Below, piece after piece: positions 1 through 9,489 of a stretch of DNA of 64,000 bases (the stretch's first letter is position 1; each line of letters opens with the position of its first letter). The position numbers and the translations under genes were made by a program. The stretch covers positions 1-64,000 of the forward strand of contig JABDBL010000011.1 in NCBI GenBank assembly GCA_013288645.1. Reading direction: 5' to 3'. The stretch is from Candidatus Melainabacteria bacterium (lineage in GTDB: Bacteria > Cyanobacteriota > Vampirovibrionia > Obscuribacterales > Obscuribacteraceae). A model generated the notes under the pieces. It was not told the DNA's origin. It did not search any database and worked only from the letters and a program-made list of their open reading frames with translations.

Positions 1-606
1 AAAAGTGACGTTATGCCTGATTTTGATAGGGCTATTCCTCCCTTGCGACATTTTATTGATCTGGCTTTTGAAAATCGTTTAGAACTTAAGAGTTTGAACG
101 CACAGTTGCGGGTGAATAGTGCTAATTTACGCACTGCTTATGGCAATATCATTCCTAATCCTACTTTGACTTTTGGCAGGTCGTCTGCTGGAAACGTTTC
201 AGCTGGTCCTAAGCTAACTGCTATATTTTTCACGCTCAATGCCGAAATGCCTGTCACTAATTGGAACCAGGGGAATATTTATACTTATAAAGCTACAGAT
301 AAGCAGCTCCATTATCAGATAGGTGCTATCCGTAATCAGATTATTTCTGATGTAACAAGTGCTTACCAGAATCTGGTTGCTCAAAGAGAGAAGATACAGG
401 AATACCAAAATCACGTATTGGCCGATTCATATGAAGTGGCACGATTAGCTAGGCGTAGTTATGAAGTGGGCCAATCGGACATTACTTCAACATTGCAGGC
501 TCAACAAGCTAATGTGCAAATCCGTAGTCAATATCTTGATGCGGTTATGTCATATGCTTCAGCTTTTGCTGACCTGGAATTATCCAGTGGACTTCCGTTA
601 CAATAA
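1..606 (+). CDS. Outer-membrane efflux protein (TolC/CzcC type), 3' part only
   Basis: The reading frame is open at the first base, so this is the C-terminal part (about 200 residues) of a longer protein. It has the long amphipathic helices and short strands of the outer-membrane efflux (OEP/TolC) family, including a helix with the pattern AYQNLVAQREKIQEYQN and a closing block on yearly-repeated helix patterns such as ARLARRSYEVGQSDIT. In this family the protein forms the outer-membrane channel of RND or ABC tripartite exporters. The inner-membrane pump and adaptor would lie upstream, outside the window. The substrate cannot be told; a CzcC-like metal exporter is one option. A copy of the ACCA-N4-TGGTGC repeat lies just after the stop codon. 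Confidence 0.75.
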   Translation, partial: KSDVMPDFDRAIPPLRHFIDLAFENRLELKSLNAQLRVNSANLRTAYGNIIPNPTLTFGRSSAGNVSAGPKLTAIFFTLNAEMPVTNWNQGNIYTYKATDKQLHYQIGAIRNQIISDVTSAYQNLVAQREKIQEYQNHVLADSYEVARLARRSYEVGQSDITSTLQAQQANVQIRSQYLDAVMSYASAFADLELSSGLPLQ

Positions 607-617
607 GCTTAAATGAT

Positions 618-637
618 ACTATATGTGGTGCTAAAAT
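618..637 (+). repeat. Short palindromic repeat, copy 1 (ACTA-N4-TGGTGC)
   Basis: ACTATATGTGGTGCTAAAAT lies 12 bases after the efflux gene stop. It matches three other intergenic sites (22184, 28134, 59671) with the shared pattern ACCA-N4-TGGTGCYTA. This copy has one mismatch in the left half-site. Function unknown. Confidence 0.45.
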
Positions 638-677
638 CAATAATTACGACGAAAAATCTAACTTTGATTCTAACAAC

Positions 678-1586
678 TCAAGGCGCATGGGTACTGTAAT
701 TGAGTGGGACTGGAATACCAGCTGCTCTTGATTGCTCGCTTACAAATAAATTGATTTGTTGTTGTGCTGCTGAGGTATTGTGTGAGTTTAGAGCGAGTGG
801 AATAGCTATAGCTGGGGCAAGGTCGACAATGACGTTTCCAGCAGTTAACAAGGCTATTTGGCTATTTGAAATGCCTGATTCAGTTCCAGCAAGAGTTGAT
901 TTTGGTAATTTAGCTATTTTGGCAACATAAGCCCGACCAAAAGTAGGAGAAAAAGCAATGGTATTGGCATCGAATTCTATAGATGAATCAGTAGGAATGA
1001 CCTTGCTAGAATCGCTGGTAATAGTAAATACATAAGCTCTAGGTGAGTTTATATTTTTGATATCGGAAAAAGATAATTTTTGTATTGGACCAGTTTCTGG
1101 CTTAAAAGCAAAGGCATTGTCTAAACGCGATCTGATTCTGCCCCGCAATCTGTCACCAGATACAGTATCAATTACATCTATCGCATTTGTTGAACTGAGA
1201 TTGCTTAACCATTGTCCCTCTATGAAATAAACCAAGCCACGTAAATTGCTGCTTTTGCCCTGGACATCCACCTGTGCTTTTACAAGTGCGCCTGATAGAA
1301 CCACGCTACGATCGAAAAGCCAATCTGGGACGGCTAAAACATTTACTTCAGTATTTTTAAATTGCACCACAGCTTTAGGTAATAACAAAGAGCCAATCTG
1401 TTTTACAGGTACTTCGCCTGTAAAGTTGGCATTCTGATTATCAGAAGGTGCCGAATAAGTAACCGAGTTAGCTACAGCAGCCAAGTCTAAGCAATTAAAA
1501 GTTACTAAAACAGTCAATAACGCTGTTGTAATACCGCGGCGCCTAAACGTTGTTTTGTTTCTGGAAATATTTGTTCCTGACATCAT
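678..1586 (-). CDS. Exported protein of unknown function
   Basis: A 302-residue protein. The N terminus has a basic region (residues 5-18) and then a hydrophobic segment ending near AAVANS, consistent with a Sec signal peptide. The mature part is rich in beta-prone segments. Around residues 140-185 is a stretch (SGDRLRGRIRSRLDNAFAF, then LSFSDIKNI) that looks like a small SH3/LSm-like beta barrel, but I cannot assign a family. ATG ATG at the start gives two possible initiation codons (1586 or 1583), and no strong ribosome binding site is visible. It is divergent from the esterase at 1635 with a 48-base gap. Confidence 0.6.
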   Translation of the reverse strand: MMSGTNISRNKTTFRRRGITTALLTVLVTFNCLDLAAVANSVTYSAPSDNQNANFTGEVPVKQIGSLLLPKAVVQFKNTEVNVLAVPDWLFDRSVVLSGALVKAQVDVQGKSSNLRGLVYFIEGQWLSNLSSTNAIDVIDTVSGDRLRGRIRSRLDNAFAFKPETGPIQKLSFSDIKNINSPRAYVFTITSDSSKVIPTDSSIEFDANTIAFSPTFGRAYVAKIAKLPKSTLAGTESGISNSQIALLTAGNVIVDLAPAIAIPLALNSHNTSAAQQQINLFVSEQSRAAGIPVPLNYSTHAP

Positions 1587-1634
1587 ATTTGCTTTAAGTA
1601 CGCTATGATTTAAGCTGATTAGAGCGAGGTAAGA

Positions 1635-2627
1635 TTGCCTCGGGACTATATTGTAGATCAGTTAATTGTAGCATTTAAAATTCTCATGGTCCGTCATCAA
1701 AATCTTTTAGTAACCATTGCCATATTATGGCTAGCAGCCATTATCTTGGCCGTTAAGATGCAAATTCATCAAGCAGAAACGCACAAAAATTTAGCTAAGC
1801 ATATCTTATTTAATGGTCATAATTCTGTTATCACTATTGCCTATGGCCCACATCTCGATAATGAAGCTAATTTGCTTGACTTATGGTTGCCCGAAGAAGC
1901 GGAATCAGCGCATAGCAAAGCTTTGTATCCTGTAATTGTATTTATACATGGCGGGGCTTGGGATTCTGGTGACAAGTCGTTTATGCCCTTTCAGCTGCCT
2001 TTCAATAATAGAGGATATGCTGTGGCATCTATAAATTATCGTCTGACGCGCGAAGCTCCTTATCCGGCACAAATTGAAGATTGCAAGATTGCTATTAGCT
2101 GGTTACGATCCCATGCTAAGGTGTTTAAGCTAGATCCTGATCATATAGCGGTTTGGGGCATCTCGTCAGGCGGGTATTTAGCTGCATTGCTTGGTACTAC
2201 TTCTGATACCGAAGAACATCAGTGGGAATCCCCCGCAAATATTTCTAGCGCTGTCCAAGCTGTGTGCGATTGGTGTGGACCAACCGATTTAACAACGATA
2301 GCTCAGCAAGCAGGAACTAATTATGTGCTTTCGCATTCAATAAGACGATTGTTAGGTGGAACACCAGAAGAAAAGCCCGATATGGCTAAAGAGGCTAGTC
2401 CAGTGAGTTATGTCCATAAAGGATGCCCGCCTTTTCTTATAATGCATGGACAAAATGACACAATAGTGCCTGTCGAACAGAGCAAAGAATTGGCATCAAG
2501 ATTAAAGTCGGTTAGAGCTAATTGTGTTTTAGAACTAATTCCTCATGCCAATCATCATTTTGCTGATGCAACTAATGTGGCTCGTGTTATACAATTTTTT
2601 GATCTGGTTTTAAAAAAAAGCGATTAA
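1635..2627 (+). CDS. Membrane-anchored alpha/beta-hydrolase (carboxylesterase, BD-FAE/HSL-like)
   Basis: A 330-residue alpha/beta-hydrolase. Residues 23-40 form one hydrophobic anchor. The oxyanion motif HGGAWDSGDKS is at 105-115, the nucleophile elbow GISSG at 175-179 (Ser177), the acid in HGQND (Asp275) and the base in HANHHF (about His307), so the triad is complete. Family members hydrolyse short acyl or aryl esters; the substrate here is unknown. The start is TTG at 1635 because GAGGTAAGA precedes it at good spacing. An ATG at 1686 would remove part of the N terminus and lacks such a site. It converges on rpoD. Confidence 0.8.
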   Translation: MPRDYIVDQLIVAFKILMVRHQNLLVTIAILWLAAIILAVKMQIHQAETHKNLAKHILFNGHNSVITIAYGPHLDNEANLLDLWLPEEAESAHSKALYPVIVFIHGGAWDSGDKSFMPFQLPFNNRGYAVASINYRLTREAPYPAQIEDCKIAISWLRSHAKVFKLDPDHIAVWGISSGGYLAALLGTTSDTEEHQWESPANISSAVQAVCDWCGPTDLTTIAQQAGTNYVLSHSIRRLLGGTPEEKPDMAKEASPVSYVHKGCPPFLIMHGQNDTIVPVEQSKELASRLKSVRANCVLELIPHANHHFADATNVARVIQFFDLVLKKSD

Positions 2628-2637
2628 GTAATTAGCT

Positions 2638-3708
2638 TTAATCAATATATTCGCGTAAGCGACGGCTGCGGTTGGGATGCCTCAGTTTACGCAGAGCTTT
2701 AGCTTCAATTTGTCTTATGCGTTCGCGTGTTACACCGAAGAGCTGTCCTACTTCTTCTAACGTGCGTTGCCGTCCATCGTCTAGTCCAAAGCGCAAACGT
2801 AAAACGTTGCATTCTCTTGGTGATAAAGATCGCATAATATCAATGATATCTTCGCGTAATAATTCTTGCGTGACTGAAGTAGATGGTGTTTCAGTGTCTT
2901 TGTCCTCAATGAAATCACCCAAACGGCTATCTTGTTCTGTGCCTACAGGCGTTTCTAATGAAATGGGATCCTGAGCAATTTTGATGATATCCCGCAATTT
3001 ACTCAAAGAGATTTCCATTGCGGCGGCAATTTCCTCTTCGGTAGGCTTGCGGCTTTTATCTTGCGCTAACTTCCTCTGTATCTTTTTTAGTTTGTTGATG
3101 GTTTCAACCATGTGCACCGGTATGCGTATAGTTCTGGCTTGGTCAGCAATAGCTCTTGTGATGGCTTGGCGTATCCACCAGGTTGCATAAGTGCTAAATT
3201 TATAGCCGCGTTCATGATCAAACTTTTCGGCGGCTCTAATTAAGCCTAAATTGCCTTCTTGGATAAGGTCCAAAAAGAGCATGCCCCTACCGACATATTT
3301 TTTGGCAATTGAAACCACTAAGCGTAAATTAGCTTGTACCAATTTTCTTTTCGCCATTGCGCCTTCGGCGCCGCCGCTTTCGATTTTACGAGCTAAGTCT
3401 ATTTCTTGGTCAGCGGACAAAAGAGAGATTCTGCCAATTTCACGTAAATAAATACGCACTGGATCGTCTGAAGAAGATAATACTTTCGATATTTCTTCTT
3501 CAAACTCGGCGGGGTCTGCCTCGACTTTTTCTTCGAATTCGCTGATTATGGCAGGATCAGAGGCTATTAAAGGCAAATCATCCTCTATTTCGCCGTCAGA
3601 AGGCGAAAGTAGATCTTCCAAATCCGAGCGCTCACGGTTCTTACCCGCTTCTTCTAAGCGACCAAGCTTGTCAATGAATGTATCTTCTTTATCTCTTTTG
3701 GGACTCAA
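2638..3708 (-). CDS. rpoD: Primary RNA polymerase sigma factor (sigma-70)
   Basis: A 356-residue group 1 sigma factor. An acidic N-terminal region of about 75 residues precedes region 1.2 ([20 protein letters not shown]). Region 2 is complete ([52 protein letters not shown]), and region 4 carries the helix-turn-helix [19 protein letters not shown]. It is shorter than the E. coli protein because the long non-conserved insert is absent. The start is TTG with GGAGAAGG four bases upstream. The TTGA overlap with the dnaG stop implies translational coupling. It directs housekeeping transcription. Confidence 0.96.
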   Translation of the reverse strand: MSPKRDKEDTFIDKLGRLEEAGKNRERSDLEDLLSPSDGEIEDDLPLIASDPAIISEFEEKVEADPAEFEEEISKVLSSSDDPVRIYLREIGRISLLSADQEIDLARKIESGGAEGAMAKRKLVQANLRLVVSIAKKYVGRGMLFLDLIQEGNLGLIRAAEKFDHERGYKFSTYATWWIRQAITRAIADQARTIRIPVHMVETINKLKKIQRKLAQDKSRKPTEEEIAAAMEISLSKLRDIIKIAQDPISLETPVGTEQDSRLGDFIEDKDTETPSTSVTQELLREDIIDIMRSLSPRECNVLRLRFGLDDGRQRTLEEVGQLFGVTRERIRQIEAKALRKLRHPNRSRRLREYID

Positions 3709-5621
3709 GAACCTTCTCCGCTTGTGCTATTGAGGCTTAGAACGACTTCTTTAAGTTTTTCCTGCACTTGTTCTATTTCTTCCATATTCGTTATAGTTGG
3801 CAAGGTCAATCTTTCTAGGCGATTCAATTCTGATATTTTACTCTGTAATAGGTTAGTCTCGTGTGAGTCATTACTAGAACTAAGTCGATTACGTATTGTT
3901 TTTGTTAAGGCCAAAATTCGCTCCTTCATAAGTTTTACCCTAGATTGCAGCAATAAGACAGGTACTGAGATTTTTTGTTTCTCAATTTCTTCGGCTTTAA
4001 GCACAATTTCGACTAGAGCTGACGATATTTGAGGTTCTGGAGCAAAATAATCTAGTAATTTCCTTTCTAAATCTGTGGTGTCATTAAAACCGTTGCCTAA
4101 TTCATATATAGTTTTAATGATTTTATTGTGAGAAGTTGTCATCAATTCTTCTGTGGAGAGTGATTTGAAGGCAAGTTCGTAATTTTGTTTGTTAGATAAG
4201 AAAGAAGCAATCAACCAGCGTTCGGCGTCGATTAATCCGTCAGCTGGACGAAAACGCTCTTTGGCTGATATTGGTTTGCTCGTATATTGGCTATTTGTAC
4301 GGTTTGTTTGCTCTTTGCGCTGGCTGCCCACATCTGATGAGAGGCTGTCTTCTTGTATATCGAATTTATTAGCGATTTGGCGAATATATTCACTGCGGGC
4401 TACCGCATTGCTTATTCTCGCCAAAATAGGGACAACTTTACGCGCAGTTTCAATCCGACCATCACGCGTTTGATTATTGCAGCTAGCTGTTGCCTGACTC
4501 AATTCATATTCGATTAATGGTTGAGAATTTTCTAAAGCCTGCTTAAAAAGCGATGGGCCATCAGGCGAACGTAGACATTCATCAGGATCTTTACCGCCAG
4601 GGATGCTTACTACGCGCAAATCTAAACCGATGCCTGCGGCCAATTGTTCTAAAGTCTGTGCACCCTTTTCTGTAGCTTTTATACCCGCACTATCTGCGTC
4701 AAAGGCCAAATAGACACGTTTGGAATCAGTATGGCGGACAAGTAATTTACCTTGTTCATTGCTCAAGGCTGTGCCTAAAGTGGCGACAGTATTGGTAAAA
4801 CCAGATATATGAGCAGTAATTGCATCGAAGTATCCCTCAACAACGATCACTGAGTCTTGAGCTTTAATGGTGTCTTTGGCTAGGGAAAAGGCGAAGAGAT
4901 GCTCACCCTTCTTATAAATGAGACTTTCAGGCGAATTCAAATACTTGACTTGATCATTACCCAGTGTTCTGCCACCAAAAGCAATGACACGTCCTTGCTC
5001 GTCAGTAATAGGAACAATTAAACGATTGCGGAACAGGTCATAATAACCATGCCCTTCTGTTCTACTGCGGGACAGTCCGGCTTCCTCAAGAGTAGCAGCA
5101 CTTACTTTGTTACTGGTAGACAAGTAATCGGTCAAAGCATCCCAGCTAGCCGGTGCGAGTCCGAGCCTAAATTTTTTTATTGTGCTTTCTTCGACACCAC
5201 GACTGGCCAGATATTGTCTAGCCGCGGCACCTTGATCCGGGTCCTTGAGCAATTTGCCGTAAAACTCACAAGCTTGTTCGTGGAGTAATAAAAATAAACT
5301 GCGTCTTTTATATTCTGTTTTCTCTTGCTCTGTTTCTATCACACTGACGCCAAATTGATGAGCCAATTCTTTTACGGCATCAAGAAAGCCCAGTCCTTTT
5401 GTCTTTTGCACAAAAGCAAAAACATCTCCCCCTTCACCACAACCAAAACACTTAAAGATGCCTTTTTCAGGGTTAGCATGAAAGGAGGGTGTTTTTTCTT
5501 TATGAAAAGGACAAAGACCTTTATAGTCTTTGCCTATTCTTTTAAGCATTACCACCTGCGATACAACTTCAAGGATATTGGCCTTGTTGCGAACGGCAGA
5601 GATAACGTCGTTATTGATCAA
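3705..5621 (-). CDS. dnaG: DNA primase
   Basis: A 638-residue primase that makes RNA primers at the replication fork. The CHC2 zinc finger is at residues 37-65 ([18 protein letters not shown], then CFGCGEGGD). The catalytic core follows, with the Toprim acidic motif [10 protein letters not shown]. The C-terminal third is helical and fits the DnaB-interaction domain. The start is TTG, with AAGGAG nine bases upstream. It is the first gene of a dnaG-rpoD unit, which is the core of the macromolecular synthesis operon; the usual rpsU is not seen upstream. The stop codon overlaps the rpoD start. Confidence 0.96.
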   Translation of the reverse strand: MINNDVISAVRNKANILEVVSQVVMLKRIGKDYKGLCPFHKEKTPSFHANPEKGIFKCFGCGEGGDVFAFVQKTKGLGFLDAVKELAHQFGVSVIETEQEKTEYKRRSLFLLLHEQACEFYGKLLKDPDQGAAARQYLASRGVEESTIKKFRLGLAPASWDALTDYLSTSNKVSAATLEEAGLSRSRTEGHGYYDLFRNRLIVPITDEQGRVIAFGGRTLGNDQVKYLNSPESLIYKKGEHLFAFSLAKDTIKAQDSVIVVEGYFDAITAHISGFTNTVATLGTALSNEQGKLLVRHTDSKRVYLAFDADSAGIKATEKGAQTLEQLAAGIGLDLRVVSIPGGKDPDECLRSPDGPSLFKQALENSQPLIEYELSQATASCNNQTRDGRIETARKVVPILARISNAVARSEYIRQIANKFDIQEDSLSSDVGSQRKEQTNRTNSQYTSKPISAKERFRPADGLIDAERWLIASFLSNKQNYELAFKSLSTEELMTTSHNKIIKTIYELGNGFNDTTDLERKLLDYFAPEPQISSALVEIVLKAEEIEKQKISVPVLLLQSRVKLMKERILALTKTIRNRLSSSNDSHETNLLQSKISELNRLERLTLPTITNMEEIEQVQEKLKEVVLSLNSTSGEGS

Positions 5622-5751
5622 AAAAGATATCTCCTTGCTACTATGCTGATGTAGCGGACAAAATTTTGAGAATTGATTTTACTCATAGTACGCTAAAGCC
5701 TGGAAAAAGTTCAGCAAGGTCGTCAAGATATATTAAAATTTGGTGGAATAT

Positions 5752-6672
5752 ATGGTTTCGCAAAGTGAATTAGAAAGCCTTATAACTGAGGAGCGCAATT
5801 CTCGCACAAAGGATTTAGATCTTTTAAATACAGTAGATCTTGTGACTAGAATTCAAGCTGAAGATGCTCAAGTTGTATCGGCTGTGCAAAACGCAATTCC
5901 TGCTATAGCTAAAGCTGTGGATTTAATTGTTGGCGGTCTAAGAAAAGACGGCAAACTAATTTATTTTGGTGCTGGCACAAGCGGCAGATTAGGCATTCTG
6001 GACGCTTCAGAGTGTCCACCAACTTTTGGCGTCGATTTGGGTTTAGTCTCTGGTTATATTGCGGGCGGTAAAAAAGCTGTATTTCAAACGGTCGAAGGAG
6101 CCGAAGATCATGAAGAGTTAGGCGAACAAGACGTGATAGCGGCAAAAATAAAGCAAAACGATATTGTTTGTGGTATCACTGCTAGCGGCAGAACGCCATA
6201 TGTGATTGGTGCTCTGCGCAAAGCCAGAGCGTGCGGTGCGTATACAATTGGCATTATAAATAACAAAGTAGAAAAGGCAAATATACTCAGTAGTTTGTGT
6301 GATGTTACCATTGTTCTAATTACTGGGCCGGAGGCTCTTACAGGTTCAACAAGAATGAAAGCGGGCAGTGCCCAGAAAATGGTTTTAAATTTACTTACTA
6401 CTTGTTCGATGGTGCGCTTGGGCAAAGTCTACGAAAATTTGATGGTAGATTTGACTCCCACTAATTACAAGCTCAAACAAAGGGCAAGTGCCATTATTTC
6501 ACTTTTGTGCTCTATTCCTCGTCCAATTGCCGAAGAATCTTTAGCTGCTGCAAAAAATAACGCTAAAACTGCAATATTGATGAATAAGAAAGAAATCGGC
6601 ATAAGCCAGGCGCAGCGGCTTCTAGCAAAAAACAGAGGCTCTTTGCGATTGTCTTTAGAAGACAACTCGTAA
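5752..6672 (+). CDS. murQ: N-acetylmuramic acid 6-phosphate etherase
   Basis: A SIS-fold etherase of about 306 residues that cleaves the lactyl ether of MurNAc-6-phosphate to give GlcNAc-6-phosphate in peptidoglycan recycling. The family signature GAGTSGRLGILDASECPPTF is intact, as are ITASGRTPYVIGAL and GSTRMKAGSAQKMVLNLL. The ATG at 5752 is preferred because GGTGGA lies five to six bases before it; in-frame TTG 5740 and GTG 5743 are alternatives. No anmK, nagZ or PTS gene is adjacent, so the source of MurNAc-6-P is outside the window. It is transcribed divergently from dnaG. Confidence 0.95.
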   Translation: MVSQSELESLITEERNSRTKDLDLLNTVDLVTRIQAEDAQVVSAVQNAIPAIAKAVDLIVGGLRKDGKLIYFGAGTSGRLGILDASECPPTFGVDLGLVSGYIAGGKKAVFQTVEGAEDHEELGEQDVIAAKIKQNDIVCGITASGRTPYVIGALRKARACGAYTIGIINNKVEKANILSSLCDVTIVLITGPEALTGSTRMKAGSAQKMVLNLLTTCSMVRLGKVYENLMVDLTPTNYKLKQRASAIISLLCSIPRPIAEESLAAAKNNAKTAILMNKKEIGISQAQRLLAKNRGSLRLSLEDNS

Positions 6673-6683
6673 AGACACGTTTT

Positions 6684-6902
6684 CTAGGCCGATTTGGTTT
6701 TTTCGGAAGCCGGAGAAGCAAAATTCAATTTCAGTATTTTTGACCAAAAGCTTGGCACGCTTCGTATTTGAACGTTTTGCGCTGGCAGCACTTGTTTAGT
6801 TTGACGAGGAATCTTATAACCACAAGTTGGACAAAGAGGTTTTGTCGCCATCATTCTAAAATTGCACCGCGGGCAAAAATAGTAATGCATATCTCCGCAC
6901 AC
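6684..6902 (-). CDS. Small zinc-ribbon protein
   Basis: A 72-residue protein with two CxxC knuckles, FCPRC near residue 9 and LCPTCGY near residue 23. These would bind one zinc as a ribbon, and a basic tail follows. The start is uncertain: GTG at 6902 lies directly after AAGAAGG, while ATG at 6890 gives the tighter protein MHYYFCPRC. It converges on murQ with an 11-base gap. Many such proteins are adaptors or nucleic-acid binders, but nothing here fixes the role. Confidence 0.65.
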   Translation of the reverse strand: MCGDMHYYFCPRCNFRMMATKPLCPTCGYKIPRQTKQVLPAQNVQIRSVPSFWSKILKLNFASPASEKTKSA

Positions 6903-7124
6903 ACCTTCTTATAATTTAGTCTTAAAACGAGTATAACACTTGCCAGTGGCCGAGAAGACGTTTGCTCACATATTTACCCTACATTTTATCTTCCCGAGCA
7001 AGGAATCTCCAATATAGGTCAAGTTAGCAAATCTTTTGACTTTATTGATTGCCCGCTTTATTGTTCCCATTAGCTGGTTATAATCGATGCTATCTTCAAT
7101 TAGATTATATATAAGGAGACATAC

Positions 7125-7331
7125 ATGGGTAATGTATACAAAATGACTGAGCTTGTTGGCACCTCGTCGAAAGGCTTTGATGATGCGGTAAAGGAGGCTG
7201 TCGAACGTGCATCTAAAACTATCCGACATATGGGATGGTTTGAGGTTGTTGATCAAAGAGGACTAATTAAAGAAGGACAAGTGGCGGAATTCCAAGTAAC
7301 ACTGAAAGTGGGATTCAAGTTAGAAGATTAG
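7125..7331 (+). CDS. Dodecin (flavin-storage protein)
   Basis: A 68-residue dodecin. The sequence has the family pattern: VYKMTELVGTSSKGFDDAVK, then an alpha helix, then TIRHMGWFEVVDQRG with the tryptophan that stacks on the flavin ring, and a closing strand. Dodecins form hollow dodecamers that bind flavins in the cytoplasm and buffer free FMN or riboflavin. AAGGAG is placed well before the ATG, and a TATAAT hexamer is present at 7079-7084. The gene is monocistronic. Confidence 0.93.
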   Translation: MGNVYKMTELVGTSSKGFDDAVKEAVERASKTIRHMGWFEVVDQRGLIKEGQVAEFQVTLKVGFKLED

Positions 7332-7394
7332 GGAGAAGCCTCCTCGCCATTGCTTGCTCCGCTAACCATACCGTTGCTAGTCAAGATGATTGTA

Positions 7395-7420
7395 GCAACT
7401 AGCGCAGCTACGCTAGTTGC
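7395..7420. other. Perfect 10-bp stem-loop after dodecin
   Basis: GCAACTAGCG and CGCTAGTTGC pair perfectly around a six-base loop. ATACCG at 7368-7373 can pair with CGGTAT at 7420-7425 to close a larger structure. There is no strong T tract, so it could be a weak terminator for dodecin or a leader structure for the MerR gene that begins 43 bases on. Confidence 0.45.
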
Positions 7421-7463
7421 GGTATAAATAAATAACTGAAACTTAGGGGTATCACTTTAACCA

Positions 7464-8360
7464 ATGGACTTACTGTCAATAAACTCAGTGGCCGACAGAC
7501 TTGGACTTTCTGTACATCAGTTGCGGCGCTGGGAGCTTATGTTCAGTTTAGAAATTAGGCGTGGGCGCGGGCAGCAGCGTCAATATAGGGCTGAAGATGT
7601 ATCGGTTTTAGAACGTATTAAAGAATTGGTTGAACAAGGCTGGCCAACTTCTCAAATAAGACCTCAGCTTGAGGCTGAAGGATTATTAACACCGAAGCTA
7701 ATTGGATTACCCTCGCCTGTTGGCGATCAAGAAATTTTAGTGGAATCCGTTGTGGGTTTGCGCAGCTTTGTAGAGCGGAAATTTATTGATCTCTCTCGCC
7801 AAATTGAAGAATTGCGCCAATTGTTTATTACTATCAGTCTTAAGCAAGAATTACAGGACGATTTAGATTCTCCTTGGCAACCATTATCTAAAGAGTTAAC
7901 GAGCGATTCTAGACAAAGTCAAGCTGAAGAGATTGCTATTGGTCCCAATATTGGTTTACCGGCTATTGGTTCACTAATAAATCCACCAATCACCTCTGCC
8001 ATGGCTTCTTCTAATGCAAATCCTCAAATGAGCAGCTATACGAACGTTCCGACTGTAAGCGCTCCATTAAGCAGTGATTCTGACGACGGTGTTCCCATCG
8101 TACCGGAAGTCCTGGCAAATCCAGAAAAGGTAGAAAGCAAAGGACCTGCGGCAACGGCTATGGGTTTGGGAGAAATTACCGATCAAAATTACTTAACTAT
8201 ATTAGGGCGGGCTTTAGATTTAGTGGCTTGGACAGATGAACAAGCGGATAATTACTCAAATAAAAACTTTGGGGTAGCTCACTGGGACGAAATGGGACGG
8301 AGCCACGCGGAGCGTCTAATTAACCATTTAGCCGAACTTTATGAAGGCAAAACTGCCTGA
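7464..8360 (+). CDS. MerR-family transcriptional regulator
   Basis: A 298-residue protein. The first 70 residues are a MerR-type winged helix: SINSVADRLGLSVHQLRRWE (recognition helix and arginine/tryptophan turn), then the wing RRGRGQQRQYRAEDV and LERIKELVEQGWPTSQIRP. The middle (about 90-240) is low in complexity and rich in Ser, Pro and Asn, so probably disordered. A short helical region ends the protein. No cysteine effector site of the metal-sensing type is seen, so the signal is unknown. It lies 8 bases from the next gene and is likely co-transcribed with it. Confidence 0.8.
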   Translation: MDLLSINSVADRLGLSVHQLRRWELMFSLEIRRGRGQQRQYRAEDVSVLERIKELVEQGWPTSQIRPQLEAEGLLTPKLIGLPSPVGDQEILVESVVGLRSFVERKFIDLSRQIEELRQLFITISLKQELQDDLDSPWQPLSKELTSDSRQSQAEEIAIGPNIGLPAIGSLINPPITSAMASSNANPQMSSYTNVPTVSAPLSSDSDDGVPIVPEVLANPEKVESKGPAATAMGLGEITDQNYLTILGRALDLVAWTDEQADNYSNKNFGVAHWDEMGRSHAERLINHLAELYEGKTA

Positions 8361-8368
8361 TATGGCTT

Positions 8369-8857
8369 ATGCCTGAAATTAAAACTACCAACGTATTAAC
8401 GCGCGATGAGCTAAAAGAAGCTGTAGCTAATTGTCGCAAGCAGAATAAAACTATTGTGGCTACAAATGGTTGTTTCGATATTTTGCATGTTGGACATTTG
8501 CACTTGCTAAATCAAGCCAAGGCTTTGGGCGACATATTAATAGTTGGGATTAACAGCGACCAGTCGGTAAGTAAGCTTAAAGGACCCGATCGTCCGGTAG
8601 TAAATGAAAATGAACGGGCGCAGATAGTTGCTAATTTAAAGGCAGTTGATTTTGTTTCTATATTCGATGAAGATACAGCTGTGGAATTGCTCAGGCCTTT
8701 AAAGCCAGATATTTATGTCAAAGGCGGCGATTACAATTTAAAAAATTTGCCCGAAGCAGAACCGGTGATGTCTTGCGGTGGCAAAGTTAAATTTGTAGAA
8801 TTAGCCCCACGTAAAAGTAGCACCAGCTTAATTGATAAAATCAAATCGCTTTCTTAG
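8369..8857 (+). CDS. rfaE2: D-glycero-beta-D-manno-heptose 1-phosphate adenylyltransferase (RfaE2/HldE C-domain type)
   Basis: A 162-residue nucleotidyltransferase. TNGCFDILHVGHLHLLNQAK contains the HxGH motif of the cytidylyltransferase-like fold, and VGINSDQSVSKLKGPDRPV and YVKGGDY match RfaE domain II. It would transfer AMP from ATP to heptose 1-phosphate, making ADP-heptose for LPS core or for surface glycans. The kinase domain is not fused, so this is the stand-alone form. It follows the MerR gene by 8 bases; no other heptose gene is in the window. A related pantetheine- or glycerol-phosphate transferase is less likely given the DRPV and KGGDY motifs. Confidence 0.88.
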   Translation: MPEIKTTNVLTRDELKEAVANCRKQNKTIVATNGCFDILHVGHLHLLNQAKALGDILIVGINSDQSVSKLKGPDRPVVNENERAQIVANLKAVDFVSIFDEDTAVELLRPLKPDIYVKGGDYNLKNLPEAEPVMSCGGKVKFVELAPRKSSTSLIDKIKSLS

Positions 8858-9003
8858 AATTCCAGCAGGTCATTTTTCAAATTTTTATATTTGTCGGTGG
8901 CAAATTTTTTGTTAACTGCGCCAAAATCAATGTTGGAACTTTTAGAAGTGGTGACTGTTATAATGGCTTGCCTAATGGGTTTGGAATATCATTAAATATC
9001 GAT

Positions 9004-9030
9004 CTGATCCGAAAATGGTCATTTTTGGCA
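9004..9030 (-). repeat. 27-bp dispersed repeat, copy 1
   Basis: The reverse complement of this stretch matches 34189-34215 at 23 of 27 positions. Shared core on that strand: CATTTTCGGATCAG, preceded by TGCC. Both copies are intergenic and contain a short imperfect hairpin (CCGAAAA / TTTTCGG in copy 2). Confidence 0.5.
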
Positions 9031-9053
9031 TTGTTTAAAGTGAACAATAAATC

Positions 9054-9404
9054 CTAAGACTCAGGCGGTGTATATTCTTCCCAAGATGGGAGTCCAATCC
9101 TTTTGGCTTCACTGGCAAGACGTTGCGACATAAGCCACCCCCCAATTATGCCACAGGCTATCCCTGGACCCAATATTGGATATGACTTCGAAAAAGCCAG
9201 TCCTATGATGTATATAACGCAACTGCATACAGAGCCCGCAACAATGGCAATAAGTACAAAGTTAGTGACGAAGTTATTAAACATAAGTGGACGAACTGTT
9301 AAACCACAACACCAAAGAAGCCGAGAAAACGGAGGAGCAAATAATGAACGTTTCACGTTCTTATGTTCCATATCTTTTATAAAGCCTGCGATTTTTTTAT
9401 CCAT
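9054..9404 (-). CDS. Small integral membrane protein, unknown function
   Basis: About 116 residues from ATG 9404 (MDKKIAGFIKDMEHK). Two hydrophobic segments, around FVLIAIVAGSVCSCVIYIIG and PILGPGIACGIIGGWLM, predict a two-helix hairpin, followed by a short charged tail ending EEYTPPES. The start is uncertain: an in-frame ATG at 9476 would add 24 residues, and further upstream starts would run into the preceding TPR gene. It lies directly downstream of that TPR gene on the same strand and may be transcribed with it. Family not recognised. Confidence 0.55.
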   Translation of the reverse strand: MDKKIAGFIKDMEHKNVKRSLFAPPFSRLLWCCGLTVRPLMFNNFVTNFVLIAIVAGSVCSCVIYIIGLAFSKSYPILGPGIACGIIGGWLMSQRLASEAKRIGLPSWEEYTPPES

Positions 9405-9489
9405 GTATGAATTTATACCCAATGAGTTAAAGAATAAATCGACCGTCCGATATCGTACGTTATAGTTTAGATTCATCAAACGAGCGCTA

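Noticed and set aside
9103-9465. A 120-residue plus-strand frame over the small membrane protein
   Set aside because: The minus strand has two convincing membrane helices and follows the TPR gene; this frame has no site or motif.
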